The notes under the pieces: generated by a model
The model's database searches: none
Told to the model about the DNA's origin: nothing
The model's input: the letters and a program-made list of their open reading frames with translations, nothing else
Source of the DNA: Gemmatimonadales bacterium
GTDB lineage: Bacteria; Gemmatimonadota; Gemmatimonadetes; Gemmatimonadales; JACORV01
Length of the DNA stretch: 64,000 nucleotides
Direction: 5' to 3'
NCBI GenBank assembly: GCA_035502185.1
Contig: DATJUT010000101.1
Span: forward strand, 88,300 to 152,299
Shown here: piece after piece, positions 28,234-36,862 of the stretch
How positions within the stretch are numbered: position 1 is the stretch's first letter
Layout of the letters: the number at the start of each line of letters is the position of its first letter
Program-made: the position numbers and the translations under genes

Positions 28234-28474
28234 GCCGTCCGTTGCCGCCTTCTACGTCGCCTTGGGGATACCGAATCCTGCCCAGGGGATGCGGCGCGGG
28301 CAAGGGGGGCCTCCGGAGCGGGCGGCCGCTCCCCGGAGCTCCGCGACGCGGCGGCGACGAGCGCGCGACGCGCCCCTTGCATGCTTGCAGCCAAAGCCAG
28401 CGCCAGTCTGCACGGACGCCAGGCCCGGTCGCGGGGACCGGGGCAGCGCGGCTGCACCATTCAGGGAGGTCGAC

Positions 28475-29647
28475 ATGAAGAAGCTGTCCGCCGTGGCGGC
28501 CGCATCACTGCTGCTGCTCGCAGCGTGCGGTCGTGAAGCTGCCAACCCCAGCGAGCCGGCTCAGACCGGCGCCGCCGCGGCCGGGCCGGGCGCGCTGACC
28601 GCGATGCACGGCGCGATTGCGCTGGACACCGTCGCCACGGGTCTGAACAATCCCCGGGGGCTCAAGTTCGGGCCCGACGGGGACCTGTACGTCGCCGAAG
28701 GCGGCACGGGCGGCACCAACTCGACGGTCGGACAGTGCCTGCAGGTGCCGCAGGTCGGCCCGTACACCGGCGGGTACACGTCGCGGATCTCGAAGATCGA
28801 TCGACACGGGAACCGCACGACCGTGGTGGACAGCCTGCCCTCCAGCGCGACCAGCGCGGTCTCCGGGAGCCTCACCAGCGGCGTCGCCGACGTCGCGTTC
28901 ATCGGGCGCACGCTGTACGCCGTGCTGGCCGGCGCCGGCTGCTCGCATGGCGTCCCCGACGTGCCGAACGCGGTCATCCGGGTGCACCGGAACGGCACGT
29001 GGAGCATCGTCGCGGACCTGAGCGCGTTCGTCGCCGCCAATCCCGCCGCGAACCCGGACCCGGACGATTTTGAGCCCGACGGCACGTGGTACGGCCTGGT
29101 GGCCCGGGATGGATACCTCTACACGACGGAGCCGAACCACCAGGAGGTGGATCGCGTCTCGCCTCGAACGGGCCGGATCAAGCGCCTGGTCGACGTCTCC
29201 GTGGCCCACAACGGCGCTACGGGGGGGTGGATCGGTCCCACAGCCCTCATCGCGGACCGCGACGGCTTCGTATTCGGCACCCTCGGGCCGTTTCCGGTCG
29301 TTCCCGGCAGCGAGAGCATCTTCGATCTGGATCTGAACGGGAGGTATCGCGCGCTGGCATCCGGCTTTTCGACCGTGCTCGGGCTGGCGTCCGATCGCGC
29401 CGGGCGGATCTACGTGCTGGAGTCCATGACGCAGCCCGGCTTCCCGGGGCCCCAGGACATCGGCGCGGGCATGGTGGTGCGTGTGAAGAGGGGTGGAGCC
29501 GTAGACACCGTGGCCACGGGCTTCAGCTTCCCGTCGGCGATGACCTACGGACCCGATGGGAATCTCTACGTGTCGGACTTCGGCTTCGGCACGCCTCCCG
29601 GCACAGGCCAGATCGTTCGCATTCGCCTGGGCCACGACCACGACTGA
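28475..29647 (+). CDS. ScyD/ScyE-family lipoprotein
   Basis: A 390-residue lipoprotein (lipobox LAAC, Cys18) with NHL/SMP-30-like beta-propeller repeats (NNPRGLKFGPDGDLYVAEGG, PSAMTYGPDGNLYVSDFG, LASDRAGRIYVLE). It matches the ScyD/ScyE family, named from scytonemin genes but widespread in other bacteria with unknown functions. No catalytic residues are clear. The ATG at 28475 has AGGGAGG about 5 bases upstream. Its 3' side carries a terminator-like hairpin before a TonB receptor gene. It is divergent from the SARP regulator with 241 bases between, where no convincing promoter was found. Confidence 0.85.
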   Translation: MKKLSAVAAASLLLLAACGREAANPSEPAQTGAAAAGPGALTAMHGAIALDTVATGLNNPRGLKFGPDGDLYVAEGGTGGTNSTVGQCLQVPQVGPYTGGYTSRISKIDRHGNRTTVVDSLPSSATSAVSGSLTSGVADVAFIGRTLYAVLAGAGCSHGVPDVPNAVIRVHRNGTWSIVADLSAFVAANPAANPDPDDFEPDGTWYGLVARDGYLYTTEPNHQEVDRVSPRTGRIKRLVDVSVAHNGATGGWIGPTALIADRDGFVFGTLGPFPVVPGSESIFDLDLNGRYRALASGFSTVLGLASDRAGRIYVLESMTQPGFPGPQDIGAGMVVRVKRGGAVDTVATGFSFPSAMTYGPDGNLYVSDFGFGTPPGTGQIVRIRLGHDHD

Positions 29648-29660
29648 TCGACGAGCGGGC

Positions 29661-29683
29661 GCCCGGCCGCAGCAGGGCCGGGC
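29661..29683 (+). terminator. Terminator-like hairpin after the ScyD/E gene
   Basis: A perfect 8-bp GC stem (GCCCGGCC / GGCCGGGC, 7-base loop) starts 14 bases after the stop codon. It has no T tract, so Rho-independence is uncertain. Confidence 0.4.
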
Positions 29684-29748
29684 GTCCGTCGGCCGATGCG
29701 AGGGCGCTAGCGGCTCTGGTGCGCCCTCAGCGAGAGGGGCTCCAGCCG

Positions 29749-32433
29749 ATGCGAATCAGGACTGCCGCAGTCACGCTCCTCGGGCTCCTTCTGTTGGAGT
29801 TCGCATCGCGACCCGTCCAAGGGCAGGATGTCTCGGGCTCGCTGGAAGGGAAGCTCTTGACGTCTCAGCTACAGCCGTTGTTGGACGCCGAGGTGGTCGC
29901 GAGTGGCCCCGCCTTGCAGCAGCCGATGGAGGTGCACAGCGACGCTCAGGGGAGCTTCCGGTTCCTCGCGCTCCCGGCCGGCACCTACACGGTGCGCATC
30001 CGGTCCATCGGCGTTCGCCCCGTTCTCTACGAACGGGTAATCGTGGGCCTCGGCCGCAGCACGAGCCTGGGCGTGGTCACCATGGAGCCGACCGATGTCG
30101 AGCTCACGGAGATCGTGGTCACCGCCGAGGTCTTGCCCCTCGACCTGACCAGTGCGGCGAGCGGGACCAATCTGCGGGCGGAGCAACTCGACGGGCTGCC
30201 GCTCGACAGGAGCCTCAATTCCCTGATTTCACTGGCGCCGGAGGCAACCTACCAGCTGCCGGACCTGTCGTTCCGTTCCGAGGGCGTCAACATCGCTGGC
30301 GGCAGCATCTGGGACAACGCGTACTTCGTGGACGGCGTGAACGTCACCGATCCCGGCATGGGTGCGGGGGGCATCAACCTGCCGTACAACTTCGTCCAGG
30401 AACTGCAGGTCAAGACGGGCGGATACGAGGCCGAGTACGGCCGCGCCATGGGCGGAATCGTGAACGTCGTCACGCCGTCGGGGGGGAACGACTTCCACGG
30501 CAGTCTCTTCACGTACTTCACCGACGACAGGCTGCGGACCGACCCCCGCTACGGTCTCATTCAAACCAACCTGGACAAGTACTCCCAGTTCGACGTAGGT
30601 GGCAGCCTCGGCGGCCCGATCAGCCGGGATCGTCTCTGGTTCTTTCTGGCCTACAATCCGCTGGTGGACGTCCGGAACGCCTCCTTCCCGGGCATCCCGA
30701 CGCAGAAGGACCGCCAGACTCAGCATCGCCTCGCCGGCAAGCTGACGTGGCAGCCGCAGCCTGCGACGCGCATCGCCTTCACCGCCACGGGAGATCCTAC
30801 GACGCATGACGGCGTCGGGCCCATCCTCGATTATGGAGCGCCGAGCGTCGTGCTGAACACCGACGTCGTGCTGTCGCACCTCAGACGGGGCGGATACGGA
30901 CTGTCGCTTCACGCCGAACAACAGATGGGCGAGAGCGTCCTGCTCTCGGCAACGTTGTCCCGCTCCGTGTACCGCGACGACTTCGCGCCGCAAACGACGC
31001 TGGGCGCGACCGCGCCTCGGTTCACGGACACGACCGGGGCATGGTCGGGCGGCTACGGCGGAAGCGGCTACAACCATCTCGGTCGAGATGCGGCCCTGAC
31101 GAGCGTCAGCGTGGCCGCCGGCTCCCATCTCCTGAAACTCGGGGGAGAGTACGAGAACAACACGCTCGACGAGGTCGTTGATGAGGGCTCGGGCCAGCGC
31201 GGCGGATTCCTATCGCAGTCCCGGAGCTCCGGAAGGTACGTCTGGCTCCGAGCCCAGAGCGCCGCGAACGTGGGGATCCGGGTGCTCAGCGGCTACCTGC
31301 AGGACTCCTGGGCCCCGAGTGCCAGCGTTCGTCTCAACGCCGGCTTGCGGTGGGAGGGACAGTGGTGGGTGGGGTCAGGCGGAACGGTCATGCAGTCGAT
31401 CACCGACCAGCTCGCCCCGCGTGTCGGTCTCATCCTCATGCCGGGCCGGCCCGGGTCACAGAAGTTCTTTGCGTCCGCAGGCCGGTTCTACGAGCAGGTG
31501 CCGCTCGACGCGCTGGCCCTCTTCTATGGGACCGGGTCGAGCACCTACATCCGATACAATCAGGACCCTCGCATCGACACCACGGGGGGCACCCTTCTCT
31601 TCACCAACCAGAGCGGTGTCTACGCGCGCGTGCCTGGTCTGCGCGGAGAATACTACGACGAGCTGACGTTTGGGTACGAGCGTCAGCTGGCAGCGACAAT
31701 GATCGTCGGGGCGCGAGTGATCCTCCGCGCGGCGAAGTCTGTCATCGAGGACTCCTACGCGAGTGACGGGACTCCCGTCTATGGGAACCCTGGGACGGGA
31801 CTGCTCGACTCGTTCCCGAAGCCCATCCACCGATACGAAGCTCTGGAACTCACCCTCCAGAACTCCGGGAGCGCCAAACTCCACTTCCTGGCTTCGTATG
31901 TGCTCTCCCGAAACTGGGGCAACTATGCGGGGCTCTACGCTCCCGAGGGATCGCCGCCCAATGCCAGCATCCAGTTCGACAACCACGACAGTCTCGCGAT
32001 CAGCAGCGGCCCGCTTCCCAATGACCGGACGCATGCCGTGAAGCTCTCCGGTGCCTATCGATTCGGGTTTGGGCTGACCGCCGGGACGTCCGCGTTCTGG
32101 CAGAGCGGGACACCTCTGAACGAGTACGGGATCGTCCAGGCGGGGGACTACCAGGCGTTTCTCCGGCCCCGCGGCACCGCCGGCCGCACTCCGGGGACCT
32201 GGGACCTGAATCTGCGCTTCGACTACGCCTTCCGGCGCGGGGCGGGGCCGAAGATCACCCTCGACGTCACGCACATCGGCAGCCCACGCGGAGCGGTCGC
32301 GTTCGATCAGCAGCACTATACCGGTACACCCGACGCGAGCGGAAACCAGACGGACCCGAATCCGATCTACCAGCAAGTGCTCGTCTATCAGCCGGCGATG
32401 TTCGTGCGGCTCGGGGCGATGGTGGGCTTCTAA
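29749..32433 (+). CDS. Oar-like TonB-dependent receptor
   Basis: An 894-residue outer-membrane protein. The signal peptide (MRIRTAAVTLLGLLLLEF, cut near VQGQD) is followed by a carboxypeptidase regulatory-like domain (about 25-105) and a plug (LDRSLNSLISLAPEA, NAYFVDGVNVTDPGMGAGGINLPYNFVQELQVKTGGYEAEYGRA). These plug motifs are typical of the Oar/OmpA-related TonB receptors of Myxococcus and Acidobacteria, which import protein-like or carbohydrate ligands. The barrel ends FVRLGAMVGF. The ATG at 29749 has GAGGGG about 9 bases upstream. It is followed by, and converges on, a TPR-sensor kinase gene with 36 bases between. Its substrate is unknown. Confidence 0.88.
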   Translation: MRIRTAAVTLLGLLLLEFASRPVQGQDVSGSLEGKLLTSQLQPLLDAEVVASGPALQQPMEVHSDAQGSFRFLALPAGTYTVRIRSIGVRPVLYERVIVGLGRSTSLGVVTMEPTDVELTEIVVTAEVLPLDLTSAASGTNLRAEQLDGLPLDRSLNSLISLAPEATYQLPDLSFRSEGVNIAGGSIWDNAYFVDGVNVTDPGMGAGGINLPYNFVQELQVKTGGYEAEYGRAMGGIVNVVTPSGGNDFHGSLFTYFTDDRLRTDPRYGLIQTNLDKYSQFDVGGSLGGPISRDRLWFFLAYNPLVDVRNASFPGIPTQKDRQTQHRLAGKLTWQPQPATRIAFTATGDPTTHDGVGPILDYGAPSVVLNTDVVLSHLRRGGYGLSLHAEQQMGESVLLSATLSRSVYRDDFAPQTTLGATAPRFTDTTGAWSGGYGGSGYNHLGRDAALTSVSVAAGSHLLKLGGEYENNTLDEVVDEGSGQRGGFLSQSRSSGRYVWLRAQSAANVGIRVLSGYLQDSWAPSASVRLNAGLRWEGQWWVGSGGTVMQSITDQLAPRVGLILMPGRPGSQKFFASAGRFYEQVPLDALALFYGTGSSTYIRYNQDPRIDTTGGTLLFTNQSGVYARVPGLRGEYYDELTFGYERQLAATMIVGARVILRAAKSVIEDSYASDGTPVYGNPGTGLLDSFPKPIHRYEALELTLQNSGSAKLHFLASYVLSRNWGNYAGLYAPEGSPPNASIQFDNHDSLAISSGPLPNDRTHAVKLSGAYRFGFGLTAGTSAFWQSGTPLNEYGIVQAGDYQAFLRPRGTAGRTPGTWDLNLRFDYAFRRGAGPKITLDVTHIGSPRGAVAFDQQHYTGTPDASGNQTDPNPIYQQVLVYQPAMFVRLGAMVGF

Positions 32434-32469
32434 TGCGGTGCGATGAGCCGGGCGTGACCCAGCGGCGGC

Positions 32470-35400
32470 TCAGGACAGGCGGCGCAGCGCGGCCTGGGCC
32501 TCGTCCACGAGGTGGCGGAGCGCCGGCACCGGCATGTCGTAGCGCCGGACAAGCTGCCCGTAGTGCTCTCGCGCCAGATCCCGGTGGCCCTGAGCCTCCT
32601 CGATCTGCGCCAGCTTGAGGTACGCCAGGCCGGCAAAGAACTCACCGCTGACGCCTCCTCCCGGCGGGCCCCAGGCCTCGTGCCAGGCCAGGGCCCTTCT
32701 CGCCCGGCCCGTATCGCCCACGGCCAGCAGCGCACTGGCAGCCGCCAGGTGGAGCACCGAGACGGCGAGCGGGTCGCGGGCGGAATCCGCGAATAGCTCC
32801 ACCTCCGTGGCCCGCTCATCGATGACGGCCAGCGACTCCGCCGCCAGACGGGTTGAGCGGCCAAGGGTCAGGCCCAAGGCCCTCAACGAGCGATCGAGGA
32901 ACGCCGCCTGCGTCGCCCCGTTGTGCCGCAGGGCCCCGCGCGCAGCGGCCAGGCCGTTCGGGTCGGACCGGCGCACCGCGAGCAGGCCATCCGCCCACGC
33001 GAGCACGGCCCGTTGGCTGGCGGCGCGGCTGCTATCCGCCAGCCCACCGACGTACAGCGTGGCCGCCGCGCGTCGCTGGACCGCGCTCTGCGCATCCAGC
33101 GCGCTCAGCCAGGCTCCGACTGCCGCCAGACGATAGGCTTCGACCGCAGATCCCCGAGCCGCCGCCCGGTCCGGGTACGACTCGGCATAACGATCCAGGG
33201 CCACCAGCGCCGAGTCCCAGGCGCCGCGGGCAACCCAGCTGTAGGCGGCGGTCAGCGCGAACGCCGGCGCGAACGCGCTGTGGGGGCCTCGCCTGAGCAC
33301 CAGCACATCGAGCTCGCTCTGCGCTGCCGGGTAGCCGAACGCGAGCAGGGCGTAAGCTCCGAAGGCGTTGCCCTGGCGGGAGTCCGACGCGGCCACGGCG
33401 CGCGCGACGCTGTCCAGGAGCGGCCGGCCGGCACCACCCTCGCCTCTCTGGAGCTGGAACGCCAGCCTGTACCACAGCGCCACGTCGAAACCGAAATCGG
33501 ACGATCGCTCCTTCAGTGCGCCGAGGCGGGTCAGAGCGTCCAGCGCCATGCGCGCGTCGGACGAGTCCTGGCCCAAGCTCGTCTGTAGAAGGTGATCCCA
33601 GGCGTCGGTCAGGGCCGGGTTCAGGCTGGCAGCCCGCTCCAGCACTTTTCTGGCCTCCGCCTTCGTGTGTCCGGCGAGTGGCGCGGCATGGGTCAAATGG
33701 TCGCCATACTCCATCGCCGCGACCCAGTCGTCCGGGTACTGCTCCGCCAGATCGCGGAATCGGCTCAGATGCTCTTCGAAGCTTTCGACACGGTACGTGT
33801 CCTCGGCCCGAATGATGGCCCGGTCTCGAGGTTCGAACGCGGCGAGGTGTGACGCGTAGGTGTGAATCCTGGGGTCGTCGTCCTCTTTCCCCTGCCAGCC
33901 CAACGCCTGGTAGTAGCGCCAACCGGCAACCCAGAACGTCGTGTCGGCCGTCGCAGCGCGGCGAAAGGCGTTGGCGGCTTCGGGCCAGCGTCCCGCCACG
34001 GCCTCGCGTTCGCCTTCGAGGAAGGCGCTGAGCGCCGGGAGGGATCGGGTCGTGACGTCCTCGAGGAAGACCGACGGCGGGGTACCCCGCCAGATCTGTC
34101 GCAGGAGCGCCAACGTGATCGAGTCGGACAGCGCGACGAGGCTGTCGGGCGGCGCGCGAACCACGATCACCGGCCCCAGCGGAGCGTGCGTATCGGTCCG
34201 GTAGATCCCGAGGTCGAGCCGGACACCAGCGGCATCGCGCGCCAGGCCTCCCTGGACGAAGCTGCCGGCGCCCAACCGGCGGCTGAGCCCCGCGGCCCGA
34301 TCGAACGTCATCGGGTTCGGGCCTACGGCGGCGGTGAGGATCGCGTACCGGTCCACGGTGCGCACCGGGCCCACGCCGTCGAGGGTGCGACTCACGGTCA
34401 TCATGAGATCGCCGCCCAGCCGGGCCAACGCCGTATCGGGGACGCTGGGCACGAATGGCAGCACCGCGATGACCGAGGCCGATGGGACGATGGGCGATCG
34501 GCGCGCCCGCACGACCACGAATGCACCGGCCGTCAGGGCGGTCACCGCGAGGGCCGCAGCAACCGGTCGGCGGAACGCCGCCCGCGCCGCCCGCGGGGGG
34601 CGCCACGCCGGCGCCGTCACCGGGTGGGCCCCCGCCAGCGCCTCGACGAACTGCGCCGCCGTTGCGAACCGGTCCGCCGGCACTCTCGCGAGCGCCCGGT
34701 CGATCGCCTGTGCCACCTGCACCGGCACCGTCTCCCGCACCGTTCTGAGCGGCGGCACGGGGTCGGTCAACCTCCGCGCGATGATGGCCTGCGCGGTCCG
34801 TCCCGTGTACGGCGGCTCTCCGGCCAGCATCTCGTATAACACGCAAGCGAGGCTGTAAAGGTCCGAGCGGCCGTCGAGGCGCTGCTCGCCCGATGCCTGC
34901 TCGGGGCTCATGTACAACGGAGTCCCCACTGCGAGCCCAGTCTCCGTCAGCTTTTCGCCACCCGCCGCGGTGACCGCCCGCGCAATCCCGAAGTCCGCGA
35001 CCAGCGCGTGGCCGGATTCGAGCAGGATATTCTCGGGTTTGATGTCCCGGTGCACCACGCCCCTGCCGTGCGCGTAGCCCAGCGCGTCCGCCACCTCCCT
35101 GGCGATCTGGAGCGCGTCGTGGAGCGGCAGCTGCGTCTCGCGCTCGATCCGGTCGCGCAGGGTTTCCCCCTCCACCCACGGCATGACGTAGTAGAGGATC
35201 CCGGGTCCAGCAGGTCCGCCACCCTCACCTCGCGCAGGGTCGGAGGCCACCTCTCCCGAGTCGTACAGTGGAAGGATGTGGGGATGATGCAACTGGGCCG
35301 AAAGTCGGATCTCGCGCAGGAAGCGCTCCGCGCCCAAGGCGGCGGCGAGCTCAGGGCGCAGCACCTTGATGGCGACCGGGCGATCGTGCTTGAGATCGCG

Positions 35401-35499
35401 GGCGAGGAAGACGACAGCCATCCCCCCGCTGCCCAGCTCGCGCTCGACCGTGTAGCGCTCGGCGAGACCTTGTCGGAGCCGCTCCAGCGGATCGCTCAC
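32470..35499 (-). CDS. Transmembrane Ser/Thr protein kinase with TPR sensor domain
   Basis: A 1009-residue PknB-type kinase started at GTG 35499 (VSDPLERLRQGL), which matches the usual kinase N-terminus in such genomes and has an AAGGG ribosome site. The kinase domain (about 15-285) has ELGSGGMAVVFLARD, catalytic Asp152 in HRDIKPEN, DFGIARAV and GTPLYMSPEQ. An insertion of about 15 residues (about residues 83-98) precedes the hinge. After a transmembrane segment at about 310-335 comes IAVLPFVPS, like that of the SARP protein, then a long TPR-like array. It may sense an envelope signal. The kinase is convergent with a TonB receptor and upstream of the galactan cluster. Confidence 0.9.
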   Translation of the reverse strand: MSDPLERLRQGLAERYTVERELGSGGMAVVFLARDLKHDRPVAIKVLRPELAAALGAERFLREIRLSAQLHHPHILPLYDSGEVASDPARGEGGGPAGPGILYYVMPWVEGETLRDRIERETQLPLHDALQIAREVADALGYAHGRGVVHRDIKPENILLESGHALVADFGIARAVTAAGGEKLTETGLAVGTPLYMSPEQASGEQRLDGRSDLYSLACVLYEMLAGEPPYTGRTAQAIIARRLTDPVPPLRTVRETVPVQVAQAIDRALARVPADRFATAAQFVEALAGAHPVTAPAWRPPRAARAAFRRPVAAALAVTALTAGAFVVVRARRSPIVPSASVIAVLPFVPSVPDTALARLGGDLMMTVSRTLDGVGPVRTVDRYAILTAAVGPNPMTFDRAAGLSRRLGAGSFVQGGLARDAAGVRLDLGIYRTDTHAPLGPVIVVRAPPDSLVALSDSITLALLRQIWRGTPPSVFLEDVTTRSLPALSAFLEGEREAVAGRWPEAANAFRRAATADTTFWVAGWRYYQALGWQGKEDDDPRIHTYASHLAAFEPRDRAIIRAEDTYRVESFEEHLSRFRDLAEQYPDDWVAAMEYGDHLTHAAPLAGHTKAEARKVLERAASLNPALTDAWDHLLQTSLGQDSSDARMALDALTRLGALKERSSDFGFDVALWYRLAFQLQRGEGGAGRPLLDSVARAVAASDSRQGNAFGAYALLAFGYPAAQSELDVLVLRRGPHSAFAPAFALTAAYSWVARGAWDSALVALDRYAESYPDRAAARGSAVEAYRLAAVGAWLSALDAQSAVQRRAAATLYVGGLADSSRAASQRAVLAWADGLLAVRRSDPNGLAAARGALRHNGATQAAFLDRSLRALGLTLGRSTRLAAESLAVIDERATEVELFADSARDPLAVSVLHLAAASALLAVGDTGRARRALAWHEAWGPPGGGVSGEFFAGLAYLKLAQIEEAQGHRDLAREHYGQLVRRYDMPVPALRHLVDEAQAALRRLS

Positions 35500-35655
35500 A
35501 AGCCATGCCCTTCTGCCCGGAGTCGGACCGGCCTCGGCCTCTGCTGCATCGACGCGAACACGAGACTCCCTGGCGGGGCCTGCCGTCGCGCACTCACGGG
35601 GGCGGTCCAGGCCCAAGGCAGCCGATTCGTGGGAGCCAACCAGTAGAATGGGGAC

Positions 35656-35670
35656 CGCGCCTCGGGCGCG
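35656..35670 (-). terminator. Hairpin downstream of the galactanase gene
   Basis: CGCGCC and GGCGCG pair perfectly around TCG, 52 bases past the GH53 stop codon on the minus strand. The sequence after it is not T-rich, so it may be a weak terminator. Confidence 0.3.
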
Positions 35671-35722
35671 CTAGGACCTGCGACGCCAGTCGCGGCGCGC
35701 GCACGGCATAGAGACAGGCCGA

Positions 35723-36862
35723 TCACCGCCCTCCCAGCACCGAGGCGGCGGGCAGGACGTCGCCGGTGGAGTCGAACAGCGCGAGCGAGCCGCCGCCCCA
35801 CACGAACACTCCGGGCACCTGGATCGCCTCCGGATACCACCAGACCACGCCGGCCCCATGGCCGCCCGGCGTGGCCGCGACGGCGTCGAGCAGGTCGTGC
35901 AGGAACTGCGCCTGCCCCTGCGGCGAGACGACCCAGGTCATGGCGGCGCTGTTGGTGACCATGCTCTCCCAGCCGCCGGCCCGCCACGGATACGACGTCT
36001 CGACCACCATGATGTCCCGCCCGTAGCGCGATGCCGTGGACGACAGATTGGCCTCGAGCTGCGCGAGCGATCCGTGCCACCACGGGTAGTAGCTGAGGCC
36101 GATGAGGTCGTAGGGCACGCGGTAGCCGTTCATGTGGTCGAAGAACCACGCGGTGCCGATGGCGTCGCCGCCCTGCGAGTAGTGGAGCATGATGCGGACC
36201 GTGTCGGACGGTCCCAGCGCGTCGCGCACGCCGTTGATGCCGGCCTTGAGCAGCTGCGTGAACTGAGTCCACTCGACCAGCGTGTCCCCGCTCGCCGCGT
36301 ACAGCTGCCCGAGCGGCCACAGCATGCCGTCGTCGATCTCGTTCCCGATCTGGACGACGTCGGGGAGGGCGCCCGCCTGCTTGAGCTGCGCGATCACGCC
36401 CGCCGTGTAGGACTCGACCGTCGCGCGCAGCGAGTCGAACGCGAGACTCGCCCAGGCAGCCGGGGTCGTCTGATGTCCCGGATCGGCCCAGGTGTCGGAA
36501 TAGTGGATGTCGAGCAGCAGCTTCGCGCCGGCTGCCTTGACCCGGCCCGCCATCGCGATCGTGTAGGCGATGTCGTTGACCTGGACGTCGGAGTCGTCGG
36601 GGCTGACGAACAGGCGCAGGCGGAAGAGGTTGGCGCCGCGTGACCGGAGGATCGCGATGGCGTCGCCCGCCCGGCCGCTGTCGCGGAACACGCCGCCGGC
36701 CTGCTCGATCCGCGCCAGGGCCGAGACGTCGGCGCCGCGGAACGCCACCGCCGCGGGCGGCACGACCGTCGAGGACGTGGTCTCGTGGCCGCCGCAGCCC
36801 AGCAGCCAGACGAGCGCGGCTGCCGCCGCAAGGCCGCGGGCACGGCGGGGCTGCGCCGTCAT
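35723..36862 (-). CDS. GH53 endo-beta-1,4-galactanase, lipoprotein
   Basis: A 379-residue arabinogalactan endo-1,4-galactanase. A lipobox (WLLGC, Cys23) indicates membrane anchoring. FRGADVSALARIEQAGGVFRD and LFRLRLFVSPDDS are typical of GH53; the acid/base is Glu175 in QIGNEIDDG and the nucleophile Glu288 in VVETSYPW. It cleaves beta-1,4-galactan side chains of pectin type I arabinogalactan. The ATG at 36862 overlaps the TGA stop of the preceding GH-A gene by four bases, so the two are co-translated. It is shorter than pullulanase-like multidomain enzymes and consists of one catalytic domain. Confidence 0.92.
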   Translation of the reverse strand: MTAQPRRARGLAAAAALVWLLGCGGHETTSSTVVPPAAVAFRGADVSALARIEQAGGVFRDSGRAGDAIAILRSRGANLFRLRLFVSPDDSDVQVNDIAYTIAMAGRVKAAGAKLLLDIHYSDTWADPGHQTTPAAWASLAFDSLRATVESYTAGVIAQLKQAGALPDVVQIGNEIDDGMLWPLGQLYAASGDTLVEWTQFTQLLKAGINGVRDALGPSDTVRIMLHYSQGGDAIGTAWFFDHMNGYRVPYDLIGLSYYPWWHGSLAQLEANLSSTASRYGRDIMVVETSYPWRAGGWESMVTNSAAMTWVVSPQGQAQFLHDLLDAVAATPGGHGAGVVWWYPEAIQVPGVFVWGGGSLALFDSTGDVLPAASVLGGR

